Positions 15,394 to 27,446 of a stretch of 36,864 bases of DNA are shown here, in pieces. The notes below the pieces were generated by a model that saw only the letters and a list, made by a program, of their open reading frames with translations, ran no database searches and was not told the DNA's origin. Origin of the DNA: Bryobacterales bacterium (GTDB taxonomy: Bacteria > Acidobacteriota > Terriglobia > Bryobacterales > Bryobacteraceae); contig JAFAQY010000101.1 of assembly GCA_019261985.1 (NCBI GenBank), forward strand, positions 1 to 36,864. The letters are read 5' to 3'. Each line of letters begins with the position of its first letter. The stretch's first letter is position 1. A program made the translations under genes and the position numbers.

Positions 15394-16056
15394 ATGCACG
15401 CCGCACAGAGCCGCCGGCCCCCAGGTCAAAAGGAGGCTGCACGGGACGCTGCCGACGACGGGCGAAGTTGTGCCGCGCCGTTATCGGAAACCGGGGCCGA
15501 AGAAATCACGCGCTTGCTCCACGAGGCCCGGCGCGGCAACCGCGCCTCCGCGGACAGGTTGTTGGAAGCCGTGTACACGGACCTGCGAGGCATCGCCCGC
15601 CGCTCCATGGCCGTCGAGCGGCCGGATCATACCCTCCAGCCGACGGCGCTGGTTCATGAGGCCTATCTGCGGATTTTCGAAGGCGCGCCGGTCGATTGGC
15701 AAAGTCGGGCACATTTTTTCGCCGTCGCCGCTTCGCAAATGCGGCGCGTCCTGGTGGATCACGGCCGCGAATTTCGCGCCGCCAAGCGTGGGCGTGGCTT
15801 GAAGGTTGCGCTTGAGGACAGCCGCCATGCCGCGCCGCTGCCGGAATGCGATATCGAGGCCGTGGACGAGTTGCTCGACCGACTTCAGCGCGCCGACGCG
15901 GAGGCGGCGCGTGTGGTCGAGCTGAAGTTTTTCTCCGGCTTGACGGACAAGGAAGTCGCGGAAGCGATGCAGGTTTCGCACTCCACTGTCCGGCGTCACT
16001 GGATTTTTGCGCGCGCGTGGCTGGCCCGCCAGCTCACGCCGAAAAAATCTGACTAA
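15394..16056 (+). CDS. ECF-type RNA polymerase sigma factor (TIGR02999 type)
   Basis: A 220-residue alternative sigma factor. Region 2 spans residues ~36-128, with LLHEARRGNRASADRL, HTLQPTALVHEAYLRI and HFFAVAASQMRRVLVDH, hallmarks of the TIGR02999 (Sig-70_X6) group. Region 4 is residues ~150-212, with FFSGLTDKEVAEAMQVSHST. The first ~35 residues are not conserved. The only in-frame ATG is 15394. A strong AAGGAG near 15427 lies inside the frame without a usable start behind it. Members of this group in acidobacteria and planctomycetes commonly adjoin serine/threonine kinases, as here. No anti-sigma factor gene is seen. The shared block at 15330-15387 suggests autoregulation. Confidence 0.9.
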   Translation: MHAAQSRRPPGQKEAARDAADDGRSCAAPLSETGAEEITRLLHEARRGNRASADRLLEAVYTDLRGIARRSMAVERPDHTLQPTALVHEAYLRIFEGAPVDWQSRAHFFAVAASQMRRVLVDHGREFRAAKRGRGLKVALEDSRHAAPLPECDIEAVDELLDRLQRADAEAARVVELKFFSGLTDKEVAEAMQVSHSTVRRHWIFARAWLARQLTPKKSD

Positions 16057-16102
16057 TTTCATCGCCGTTTTCGCAAATGGATTTGAGAGGAGACCGAAGA
16101 AC

Positions 16103-17449
16103 ATGCTTAAGCAAAGCCTGATCCCGTTCGCATTGGCCGGCATGATCGCCGCCCAGACCCCGGCGCAAACCACTGCGCCCAAGACTCCAGTGGCGGCAAA
16201 GCCCGCCGCCCCATCGCGCGTGGACGAGGTCATTCAACTCGTTAAGGGCGGAATGTCGGAGCCGCGGGTGATCAGAACCCTCCAAAACGAGAACAAGCCG
16301 ATCAACCTGACGACCGCCGACCTGTTGAAGCTTCAAAAAGCGGGAGTATCGGAGAACATCATCAACGTGATGGAGAACCCGAGCGCTGGTGCTGCGCCGC
16401 CGGTTGCCGCCTCCGCTTCCGCGCCTTCATCCAAAGCGCCCGCGGCCGTGGCTGAAACCGGCTCCGCCTGCCCCCTGCCGGCAGCTGTTTCGTCGGCCCC
16501 CGGATCTAAGAAGCGGCGCTTGGCGGTGGAGGCTTTCGATTACTCGGCGGTCCAGACCCAGGTCACGGCGATGTTCAACAACAACGTCAATATCGGCCAG
16601 GGAATTCGAGCCATGCTGACCGAAAGGATGGGTGAATCCAAATCGGTCGTGCTGTTGGAGCGGGAAAAGCTCAAAGTCATTATGGCCGAACAGGATTTTG
16701 GCGCAACCAATCGCGTAAAGCAGGGGAAACAAGCCAAGATCGGCCAAATCACCGGCGCCGATGCTTGGCTGTTGGGAGACATCGTGATCTTCGGCCGGGA
16801 TGACACTCGTAAGAAAAACGGAGCGGCCGGAGCTATACGCTCTGTCCCACTGGTTGGACCTCTCGGCGGCAAAATTGCCGACGCCAAGAAGACGGATAAA
16901 GCCGTCGTTGCCATCAATCTGCGGCTCGTCGACGCGGAAACGGGAGAGGTAATCGAGAACGGGACGGCGGAAGCGCGGGGCGAATCCAAGCGCACCAGCA
17001 CGGACTGGAGCGCAATCGCGGGCAATTGGAAAGGCGCGGCCGCCGCCAGCTCAAGCATGACGAGCTCAAATTTCCAGGAGACAATCATTGGCGAAGCCAC
17101 CAAGGATGCAGTGGACAAAATCGCCGAGTTTATCGATGGGAAGATCCCGGCGCTCGCCGCGAAATCCCGAACGATTGAGGGCCTCGTCGCGAATATCGAT
17201 GGCTGCACCCTGTACATTTCCGCTGGAGCCAACGACGGTGTACAGGTCGGGGATCGTTTCGAGATTCACAAAATCTTAAAGCCGGTGATCGATCCTGAGA
17301 CGAAAGAGGTGATCGACAGGGAAACGGTCAAAGTAGGCGAATTGGTCGTCGGCACGGTACGTGACAAAGTTTCCATCGGCCAGTACGGCGGTCCGCCCCT
17401 TTCGGCCACGTATGACAAAGGTTATGCGGCCCGGCTGGTGACGCAATAG
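16103..17449 (+). CDS. Secreted CsgG-like protein
   Basis: A 448-residue exported protein with a signal peptide (residues 1-~22, IPFALAGMIAAQTPAQ). Residues ~38-93 are a short helical module (VDEVIQLVKGGMSEPRVIRT, then LLKLQKAGVSENIINVM) common in acidobacterial proteins. After a Pro/Ala-rich linker, residues ~137-330 match the CsgG family (RRLAVEAFDYS, then LTERMGESKSVVLLEREKLK and ITGADAWLLGDIVIFG), whose founder forms the outer-membrane pore for curli. The C-terminal ~90 residues (GLVANIDGCTLYISAGANDG, VQVGDRFEIHK) look like a small beta domain. No lipobox cysteine is visible, unlike E. coli CsgG. Start ATG at 16103 follows AGGAG. It sits between a sigma factor and a kinase. Confidence 0.8.
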   Translation: MLKQSLIPFALAGMIAAQTPAQTTAPKTPVAAKPAAPSRVDEVIQLVKGGMSEPRVIRTLQNENKPINLTTADLLKLQKAGVSENIINVMENPSAGAAPPVAASASAPSSKAPAAVAETGSACPLPAAVSSAPGSKKRRLAVEAFDYSAVQTQVTAMFNNNVNIGQGIRAMLTERMGESKSVVLLEREKLKVIMAEQDFGATNRVKQGKQAKIGQITGADAWLLGDIVIFGRDDTRKKNGAAGAIRSVPLVGPLGGKIADAKKTDKAVVAINLRLVDAETGEVIENGTAEARGESKRTSTDWSAIAGNWKGAAAASSSMTSSNFQETIIGEATKDAVDKIAEFIDGKIPALAAKSRTIEGLVANIDGCTLYISAGANDGVQVGDRFEIHKILKPVIDPETKEVIDRETVKVGELVVGTVRDKVSIGQYGGPPLSATYDKGYAARLVTQ

Positions 17450-17475
17450 CGCCGGTCTTTAATTAAGGAATCAAC

Positions 17476-19440
17476 ATGGACACCGCTCGGTTCCTGCGCC
17501 TGCGCGAAATTTTTGATCGCGCCCTTCAACTGCCCGATAGCGAGCGCGAAGCATTGCTGGCTCGCGAATGCGGAGGCGATCCGGCGCTTCAGGCGGAAAT
17601 GCGCGAGCTGTGGGCCGCCCACCTGGCCGCGACCTCGTCCGCACCGGCCCAGTCAGCCCCGTCGGGCGAGCGGTTGATCGGCCCCTACCGCATTCAAGGA
17701 CCTTTGGGAGAGGGCGGAATGGGAACCGTTTATCTCGCCGTCCGCGACGACGGCGCGTTTCAGAAGCAAGTCGCCCTCAAAGTGCTGCGGCGGGATCAGG
17801 CATCGGAGGACCTGGTCCGCCGCTTTCATCAGGAGCGGCAAGTGCTGGCGAATCTCGATCACGCCAATATCGCGCGCATTCTCGACGGAGGCCAAACGCC
17901 GGAAGGGCTGCCGTATTACGTAATGGAGTACGTTCAGGGCGTTCCGCTGGATCACTTCTGCGATCGACGCAAAATCGATCTCGCGGGCCGCGTCCGACTG
18001 CTTCAGGAAATCTGCCGCGCCGTCCAGTACCTACACGACAACCTCGTCGTGCATCGCGATCTGAAGCCCTCCAACATCCTGGTGACGGAAGAGGGCAACG
18101 TCAAGCTACTGGATTTTGGCATCGCCAAATTGCAGATTCCCGCGGCGGGCGAGCTTACCGTCCCAAATAACCGCATGCTGACGCCCGGCCAAGCCAGTCC
18201 GGAACAGCTCTCCGGCGCTCCCGTAACGCGCGCGTCCGATATCTATTCGCTTGGCGTCATTCTCTATCAACTCCTCACGGGCGTGCTGCCTTTTGCGGAT
18301 CCGGCGGCCAAGCTTCACTCGGACCCGTTGCCGCCAAGCCGGCGCATTCGCGAAGACCTGAGCCGGACTCCCGAAACCACGAATCAGCTTCGCAAGCGCC
18401 TCGCTGGCGACTTGGACAATATCGTGCTTATGTGCCTGTGCCGCGATCACCGGCAGCGCTACGCCTCGGCGCGCGAGCTCGCGGATGATCTTCAGCGCTA
18501 TTTGGACGGACGTCCAGTCGCCGCGCGCCCCGGACACGTCACCGAGAGAGCGGTGAAGTTTTTGCGGCGTAACCGCGCCGCCGCAGCGGTTGTCGCGCTG
18601 GTGTTGGCATTGGGCGGATTCGGGGCGTGGCAAACGCTCCGCGCCCAAATCGAGACGCACCGCGCTACGGCTCGCGAAACGGAAATCGCGCGCCTGCTGG
18701 ATCGGTTAAACGCGGGCAGTTCCCGCGCCGCTCCGGGCGGGTCGCGGACCCAGGACCTCCGCAAGCTCCGCCAGGCGATTGAGCGCGATTTCCCGGCTGC
18801 ATTCGCTGCGCGCCCGGGCGCCACGCCCGAGATGGGGGAACTGCTCCGGCGCAGCCTCGCATATCTCGACGCTCTTCAATCCCTCGCGCCACAGGACGCA
18901 GAACTGGTCAGCGAACTTGTCACGACCTATCGGGCTTTGGGATCTGTCGCTCAGCCGGCCTATCCCGACATCGCGCAGGCCGCGTTTCAAGGCGCGGACG
19001 CGACGCTCGCCGCCGCCGCGCCGCCCGCCCCTCAAACGGTGAGGCCGCGCACGGGACGCCAGCCGGCGTCAACGGAGCCGGCTGCGGCCCAGGCCGATTG
19101 GAGGCGTCTCACCCTGCCGGATTCGGCCACCCCCTCAGCGCAGGAAACTCCGCAAAGCGCGCCTGCCGATCCCGGTGGGCTGAAAGAGCTAAGGTCGCGC
19201 ATGGGGGATGTCACAGCGAAAGCCGCTTCGGCGGACGATATGTATGTCTGGCTCCGGCAAACCGCGCAATCCCAGGGGCAAACGCTCGCTTCCGATGTCA
19301 CTGCCGCGTACAGCCGAATGAAGATGGCAGTCGAAGACGCTCAGAGAGATCTGGATGCCGGTCAGTTCGACTCGGCTCGCGAGGAGTTGCAGAAAGCCGA
19401 CGCATACGCGAACAGAATCCTCAAAGCCGGCGGACGCTGA
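17476..19440 (+). CDS. Membrane-anchored serine/threonine protein kinase
   Basis: A 654-residue Hanks-type kinase. Residues ~1-64 form a helical N-terminal extension seen in acidobacterial kinases (LREIFDRALQLPDSEREALL). The kinase domain spans ~68-350: GEGGMG (78-83), Lys102, HRDLKPSN (193-200), DFG (213-215) and SPEQ in place of APE. A single membrane helix follows at about 367-388 (AAAAVVALVLALGGFGAW). The C-terminal ~260 residues should be periplasmic and are helical, rich in Ala and Pro, without a recognisable sensor domain. The activation segment is slightly unusual (TPGQASPEQ instead of the commoner T..YASPEQ). It is third in the operon, 26 bases after the CsgG-like gene. It could link envelope status to the sigma factor (inference). 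Confidence 0.92.
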   Translation: MDTARFLRLREIFDRALQLPDSEREALLARECGGDPALQAEMRELWAAHLAATSSAPAQSAPSGERLIGPYRIQGPLGEGGMGTVYLAVRDDGAFQKQVALKVLRRDQASEDLVRRFHQERQVLANLDHANIARILDGGQTPEGLPYYVMEYVQGVPLDHFCDRRKIDLAGRVRLLQEICRAVQYLHDNLVVHRDLKPSNILVTEEGNVKLLDFGIAKLQIPAAGELTVPNNRMLTPGQASPEQLSGAPVTRASDIYSLGVILYQLLTGVLPFADPAAKLHSDPLPPSRRIREDLSRTPETTNQLRKRLAGDLDNIVLMCLCRDHRQRYASARELADDLQRYLDGRPVAARPGHVTERAVKFLRRNRAAAAVVALVLALGGFGAWQTLRAQIETHRATARETEIARLLDRLNAGSSRAAPGGSRTQDLRKLRQAIERDFPAAFAARPGATPEMGELLRRSLAYLDALQSLAPQDAELVSELVTTYRALGSVAQPAYPDIAQAAFQGADATLAAAAPPAPQTVRPRTGRQPASTEPAAAQADWRRLTLPDSATPSAQETPQSAPADPGGLKELRSRMGDVTAKAASADDMYVWLRQTAQSQGQTLASDVTAAYSRMKMAVEDAQRDLDAGQFDSAREELQKADAYANRILKAGGR

Positions 19441-19501
19441 GCGCGCTACAAGCGGGTGGGGATTTAGCCGGAACAGTTTTGAGACTACATTTGAGACGCG
19501 A

Positions 19502-19530
19502 AAGGCCGGATGCGGTTGGCATCCGGCCTT
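19502..19530. terminator. Strong hairpin terminator between convergent genes
   Basis: Perfect 12-base arms, AAGGCCGGATGC and GCATCCGGCCTT, enclose a 5-base loop. A T-rich stretch (TTGACTTTTATTTCTTT) follows on the + strand. It lies between the kinase stop (19440) and the end of the convergent DUF465 gene (19565), so it ends the sigma-CsgG-kinase operon and may work in both directions. Confidence 0.85.
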
Positions 19531-19564
19531 GACTTTTATTTCTTTAAGAAAACGGTTCTATAAC

Positions 19565-19801
19565 TCAGGCCACCTGCTGGGCTTTGTAGCGGGACAGGAT
19601 CTCGTTCATCTGGTCCTTCAGCCGCAGCTTTACTTTCTTGATTCGCTGCTCTTCGGCTTCGTCCTCCAAGGTGAGGTGAGACTTCGCCTCAAGCTCCTCC
19701 AGTTGCCTATGATACTCGGCATGTTTTTCCGCCAACGAACGAAATTCTTCGTTCGTGGCCATCAAATGCGTTTTCAGTTCTTCCTGTGTGGTTTTTTCCA
19801 T
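19565..19801 (-). CDS. YdcH/DUF465 family small protein
   Basis: A 78-residue charged, helical protein. The pattern EEFRSLAEKHAEYHRQLEEL, LTLEDEAEEQRIKKVKLRLK, DQMNEIL is diagnostic of the DUF465 (YdcH-like) family, small coiled-coil proteins of unknown function. The frame is open to 19885, but the ATG at 19801 follows AAGGTGG, a good ribosome binding site, and matches the family length. It is transcribed alone, ending at the terminator at 19502-19530. Confidence 0.88.
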   Translation of the reverse strand: MEKTTQEELKTHLMATNEEFRSLAEKHAEYHRQLEELEAKSHLTLEDEAEEQRIKKVKLRLKDQMNEILSRYKAQQVA

Positions 19802-19909
19802 CACAGCCACCTTTCTTGCTTCGAATGTTTCCCAGACCGGGGGTGAGTGTTTCGTGTGTCCAGCGATTGTTGCTGGGTAGGTCATGTCTGGTTATGCACC
19901 ATGACAATA

Positions 19910-21973
19910 TCATGAAAAAAAACTCATGACAATAGCGGCTTCAGGGGGTGAGTTGTAATAATTTTCGCGCCGGCCGCAGGGCGCGAAACCCGCCGATTGG
20001 TATAACCGGATCGCGGCAGTGTTGGACTCGCGAACCTCCAGAAACCATGAGGTTTTGCCCCGAGCCAGCTCAGTTTCGAGAAGGCGCTGCGCAATGCCAT
20101 GGCGGCGGTGAGCGGGTTCTACGGCCAGGTTCAGGATTTCACGTTCCCCGGGCGCGGTTTCGCGGGAGACGAGAAAACCCACCGGTTGCAAGGTTCCGGT
20201 TCGGACGGCAACCGTGCAGTCCATCGTGAGATAACTGTGCGGTTCCCACTGCGCAGCCTCGGGCGAAGCGTTTTGAATCGCCGCGATATACGGCAGATCG
20301 CCTTCTGTAGCGGCGCGCAGCAGCAGCCGGTCTCCTGTTATTTCCCGCAGCAACGCGCGCTGACGCCGTCCGATGGCGCGCCAGTCGAATTGCGCGCGGG
20401 CGTGAATTCGCCCGGCTTCGGCAATCCGCGCGCGCAAGGCGGGTTCGCTAATGAGAGTGTCGATGCCTTCGGCCAAGCCGCTCGCCGATTCGGAGATCCA
20501 TGCCGTCACCGCATGTTCCAGCCCCAGACCCGCGCATCCCGAAGGCGTCGAAACCACCGCGCGTTGCGTGGCCAGCGCTTCTAAAACCTTGACATTTGTG
20601 CCTGCCGATTCGAGCGTCGGAACAACCACCACATTGGCTTCGTGATACAGCGGGCGGACGTCGGAAACGAATTCGAGCAACCGTATTCGAGGATTGCCGG
20701 GTGGGCGCAAAGTTCCCGTGAAGTTGCGCCAGTGCAGCCAGGGGTCCGGTCCTGCCACCACCGTCAGCTCGGCATCGGCGAGCCGCGGGAATATCTGTTC
20801 GGCTAGGAACCGGTACGCCACGATATTCGGGAAGTGCCGGAAGGAGCCGATGAACAGCACCCGGCGACCCGGGATCTCGGGCGCGGGCTCAAAACGTTGC
20901 AGGTCGACCCCATTTTCTATCACGACGGTTTTGGCGCCTGGGAGTAGAGCGCGATCTTTGCGGGACATGACTACAACGCGCGAATACCGCCGTACGGCGG
21001 AAGTTTCAAAACGCCGCCAGCGCCACCAATCCCACCAAGCGCCGCGCGTGTTTTTACGCCGGCGAACTTGGCTATAGAGATCGAAGGTGACGTCGTGCTC
21101 TACCAGCATGTCCCCTCCGTACCTCGCCAGATAGGTGTATTCGACTTGCGAGGCATCTGCATCGCGAGACCGCCATAGGCGGAGCATTGCGGGCGAATCG
21201 TACTCGCCAACTTCGGGTGGTGCTAGAGTGGACCATCGCGGCTCGCGATAACGTGGCTTTGGAATCAAGTGGGTCCGGCTTACAAATTCCAGTAATGGAT
21301 CAGTATCGCCTGCTGTTATTTCGCCTTCCGCGAAGCAGTAAAGGATTACATCGAATTCTCTTGCCATCTCTCTCAATAGATGGAATATCCTCACAGCTCC
21401 ACCGTGCGATAGCGGATATGGGAAATAAGGTGTGATGACGGCGATTTTTGAACGTCCCCGCAAAGGGCGGCCCTCTATTATGCGGTGCGCCTCGGGCCGG
21501 ATCGTCTTATCCTTACGCCATGGGACAAGCCAGCGCGGCCGGAGGAAAATCCGGTCGAGCGGTATGCCGCGCAAAAACAGCCATGAGGCAACCGGCTGGA
21601 ACAGCCTCAGATGATGCCGCTCCAGGCGAGCGTTATAGGCCAGGATTTTATGCGGAGCCGCCCAGAATGCCGCGAGGCGCAGCGGTCGATATCTGGGATC
21701 CGCGGTAAAGAGCACCGGCGCGAGCCCAATGCGATACTTCCGGAATCTCCTCCGAACTTCGCCCGCCTCTTCAAGCCGTACTTCGAAATGTCTCCGCGAC
21801 GGTTCCAGGCTGCGAATTTCTTCGCACATGGCATCGGCGAGCGCGTCCTCGCCCGAGCGGAAACACACCACCACGGCTTCGGGATCTTTCCCGAGCATTC
21901 TGAACCACAATTGTTTGAGAAACTGCCTAGCCTGCAACGAAAACAGAATTTTCGGGAACCTCAGCGTCGCCAT
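19910..21973 (-). CDS. GT4 glycosyltransferase fused to RimI-like N-acetyltransferase
   Basis: A 687-residue fusion, counted from the ATG at 21973; a TTG at 22009 would add 12 residues. Residues ~1-165 are an N-terminal domain with YRIGLAPVLFTADPRYRPLR and AYNARLERHHLRL, probably membrane-associated. Residues ~176-540 are a GT-B glycosyltransferase of family GT4: HGGAVRIFHLL near the start, NGVDLQRF, GSFRHFPN, and ESAGTNVKVLEALATQRAVV with the donor-binding glutamate. Residues ~545-687 are a GNAT domain with RRHGIAQRLLE (acetyl-CoA loop) and FLEVRESNTAAIRLYQSAGF plus ENYY, typical of RimI, which acetylates ribosomal protein S18. The glycosyltransferase part likely acts in polysaccharide assembly. 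I see no stop or frame break at the junction. Confidence 0.85.
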   Translation of the reverse strand: MATLRFPKILFSLQARQFLKQLWFRMLGKDPEAVVVCFRSGEDALADAMCEEIRSLEPSRRHFEVRLEEAGEVRRRFRKYRIGLAPVLFTADPRYRPLRLAAFWAAPHKILAYNARLERHHLRLFQPVASWLFLRGIPLDRIFLRPRWLVPWRKDKTIRPEAHRIIEGRPLRGRSKIAVITPYFPYPLSHGGAVRIFHLLREMAREFDVILYCFAEGEITAGDTDPLLEFVSRTHLIPKPRYREPRWSTLAPPEVGEYDSPAMLRLWRSRDADASQVEYTYLARYGGDMLVEHDVTFDLYSQVRRRKNTRGAWWDWWRWRRFETSAVRRYSRVVVMSRKDRALLPGAKTVVIENGVDLQRFEPAPEIPGRRVLFIGSFRHFPNIVAYRFLAEQIFPRLADAELTVVAGPDPWLHWRNFTGTLRPPGNPRIRLLEFVSDVRPLYHEANVVVVPTLESAGTNVKVLEALATQRAVVSTPSGCAGLGLEHAVTAWISESASGLAEGIDTLISEPALRARIAEAGRIHARAQFDWRAIGRRQRALLREITGDRLLLRAATEGDLPYIAAIQNASPEAAQWEPHSYLTMDCTVAVRTGTLQPVGFLVSRETAPGEREILNLAVEPAHRRHGIAQRLLETELARGKTSWFLEVRESNTAAIRLYQSAGFAPCGRRENYYNSPPEAAIVMSFFS

Positions 21974-22128
21974 CGGGACGGTAGAGATCGTCCAGTCTGC
22001 TGCGTCCAATCGTCAACATCAATGAATATTGCGGTTGACACTTCAGTCTTGAGTATAGCCGCCGGCGGCGTGCGGCGGAGGATTTTAATCCGACACCACA
22101 TATTCGCCACTGGCATAATCGTCTGTAC

Positions 22129-23032
22129 GTGCCCACTACAGTCCAGCAAGATTTCAGCGCTGCGCTCGACGCGCTGATCGAACAAGTAAAACTTGACCGA
22201 TCGATCCTCGCCGCGATCCTTTGCGGCAGCCTGTCGCACGATACCGTGTGGGCCAAATCCGACATCGATCTGGTGCTGGTGACGATGGATGAAAAAAAGC
22301 TGCGCGACGGGGGACTTGCGCTTTGGGCCAACGGATTAAATGTGCACGCGATCCTGATGCCTCGGGCGGAGTTTCGTAAATCCATCGAGGGAGCGATCGG
22401 CAATTCCTTCGAGCATTCGTTTCTCGCCAAAGGACGGCTCCTCTATACGCATGATGAAACCATCGCCGATCTTTGCCGCCGCCTCCAGGTTATCGGCGAG
22501 CGGGATATTCAGGTCCAATTGTTGCGCGCAGGCTGTTCCGCGCTGCTGCCGTTTTACAAAGCCCGAAAATGGCTTCTCACGCGAGGCGACCTGGCGTACA
22601 CTGCGCTGTGGATCCTTTATACCGCCACTCCGCTTGCGAAGATTGAGGTCCTCAGCGCGCATCAAGTCGTCGACCGGGAAGTTGTGCCACAAGCGATGAA
22701 GCTGAATCCTGATTTCTTTCGCATCGTGTACGCGGATCTGTTAAACACGAAGAAAACCGAAAAATCCATCAAGACGGCACTGGCGGCGATTGAGAAATAC
22801 CTGGCGGATCGGACGCAGCTTCTTTTCGGCCTGGTCCTGGATCATCTGCGCGAGGTGGGAGAAGCCCGCTCCGCGACCGAAATCGACAATTATTTCGAAC
22901 GCAATTTCGGTGTCGGGTGGGTCACCGGCGTATGCGAATATCTGGCCGACCAATGCCTAATCGGAAAAGCGCCTTTGCCGGTGAGGCTGACGAAACGAAG
23001 CAACATCGACATGGAGGAGTTAGCGTTTTTCT

Positions 23033-23061
<29 letters not shown>
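22129..23061 (+). CDS. Nucleotidyltransferase-domain protein
   Basis: A 310-residue protein starting with GTG at 22129. The polymerase-beta-type nucleotidyltransferase core is visible: GS at residues 33-34 and the metal-binding D45-x-D47 in [20 protein letters not shown]. The rest is helical, without a family I can name. Possible roles include nucleotide or antibiotic modification or tRNA-related transfer; none is shown by the sequence. Its last 29 bases overlap the start of uvrA (ATG at 23033), which points to translational coupling and co-transcription. Upstream, 21974-22128 is a divergent promoter region shared with the glycosyltransferase fusion gene. Confidence 0.82.
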
Positions 23062-25987
<2,926 letters not shown>

Positions 25988-26030
25988 CGCTTTGAAACTC
26001 TCGCTGTTAGGTTTTGCTACAGTGAATCGC

Positions 26031-27425
26031 ATGAAATCGGTCATTCTGATCCTTGCGTTCGCCGTAGCCGTTTACGCCCAGGTCCCATCTGTCCAGTGGC
26101 AGCAACAAAGGGCCGAGATTCTGCGTCACCACCGTTCGCTGGTCCAGATCGATACCAGCAATCCGCCTGGAAATGAAACCAAAGCAGCCGAGTACCTTAA
26201 AAAGGTCTTCGATGCCGAAGGCATTCCTTCGCAGATTTTTGCACTGGATCCTTCGCGCGCCAACATCGTCGCGCGTCTGAAGGGCAACGGAAACAAGCGG
26301 CCGCTTTTGATTCTGGCTCATACGGATGTCGTCGGAGTACAACGCGAGAAATGGCCCATGGACCCATTCGGAGCCGTACTCAAGGACGGCTTTATCTGGG
26401 GGCGCGGCAGCGTGGACGATAAAGACAAGCTCACCGCGAATCTGATGGTCATGTTGTTGCTGAAGCGCAACCAGGCGAAGCTCGACCGCGATGTGATCTT
26501 TCTCGCTGAATCCGGCGAGGAAGGCACTACCGGACCGGGGATCGATTTCATGGTGAATCAACACTTCGACGCTATTAATGCAGAATTCGCGATGACGGAA
26601 GGCGGCGGCGCGACCATCGACAACGGGCATGTAACCACGGTTCAGATTCAAACCACGGAGAAAGTTCCCCGCGGCACCAGGCTGGTGGTGAATGGCACTT
26701 CGGGGCACGGGTCAGTGCCGCGCCTCGACAATGCGGTGGTCCATCTCGCGGCCGCTGTCGGCAAAGTAGGCACATGGGAAACGCCCATGCGCCTGAACGA
26801 CACTACGCGAACCTATTTCGAAAAGCTGGCTGCGATCAGCCCGCCCGACAAAGCCGCACGCTACAACGCGCTGCTCGACCCGAAACGGACGGAAGAAGCG
26901 CAACGCTATCTCCGCGAACGCGAACCTCAGCGCTATTCGATGCTCCGCACCTCCATCGTTCCGACCATTCTCAAAGGTGGTTTTCGCGTAAACGTAATTC
27001 CGTCGGAGGCCGAAGCGACGCTCGACGTCCGCGCCTTGCCTGATGAAGATCTCGACAAGCTCTACGCCGAAATGCGGAAGGTGATCGGCGATCCTGCCGT
27101 CAAGATCGAACGCATCCCCGGCAACGACCGCCCCGTCGGCGCTCCATCGCGATTAGATACGGACATGTATCGCGCTTTGGAGCAGGTGAGCAAACGCGTG
27201 TACCCCGGCGCGATGGTCTTGCCGATCATGGGAACAGGCGCGAGCGACATGGCGCAACTGCGAGCCAAGGGCGTCCAATGCTACGGCATCGGCCCAGCCC
27301 GCACGGAAGAAGACTCGACGAATTACGGCGCCCACAGCGATGTTGAACGGATACCCGAAGCGTCGCTATACCAATTTGTCGAGTTCACCTGGAATGCGGT
27401 GGCCGCGGTGGCCGCGGCGAAGTAA
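26031..27425 (+). CDS. Secreted M20 family metallopeptidase
   Basis: A 464-residue zinc-dependent exopeptidase or amidohydrolase of the M20 (ArgE/DapE/CPG2) family. The signal peptide is MKSVILILAFAVAVYAQ, so the enzyme should be periplasmic. Metal and catalytic residues are in place: His97 and Asp99 (LAHTDVV), Asp129 (GRGSVDDKD), the catalytic Glu163 and ligand Glu164 (SGEEG), and His435 (GAHSDVE). The dimerisation domain sits in the middle (around VNGTSGHGSVPRLDNAV). The frame extends upstream into uvrA, but the ATG at 26031, in front of the signal peptide, is the start. The peptide substrate is unknown; a carboxypeptidase or dipeptidase is likely. Confidence 0.92.
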   Translation: MKSVILILAFAVAVYAQVPSVQWQQQRAEILRHHRSLVQIDTSNPPGNETKAAEYLKKVFDAEGIPSQIFALDPSRANIVARLKGNGNKRPLLILAHTDVVGVQREKWPMDPFGAVLKDGFIWGRGSVDDKDKLTANLMVMLLLKRNQAKLDRDVIFLAESGEEGTTGPGIDFMVNQHFDAINAEFAMTEGGGATIDNGHVTTVQIQTTEKVPRGTRLVVNGTSGHGSVPRLDNAVVHLAAAVGKVGTWETPMRLNDTTRTYFEKLAAISPPDKAARYNALLDPKRTEEAQRYLREREPQRYSMLRTSIVPTILKGGFRVNVIPSEAEATLDVRALPDEDLDKLYAEMRKVIGDPAVKIERIPGNDRPVGAPSRLDTDMYRALEQVSKRVYPGAMVLPIMGTGASDMAQLRAKGVQCYGIGPARTEEDSTNYGAHSDVERIPEASLYQFVEFTWNAVAAVAAAK

Positions 27426-27446
27426 CGAGCGAAGTCCGAAACGGAC

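Noticed and set aside
15278-15802. 174-residue open frame overlapping the sigma gene
   Set aside because: Different frame from the sigma factor, which has clear region 2 and region 4 motifs.
22035-22059. TTGACA ... TATAGC as a promoter for the nucleotidyltransferase gene
   Set aside because: The spacer is only 13 bases, too short for a sigma-70 promoter.
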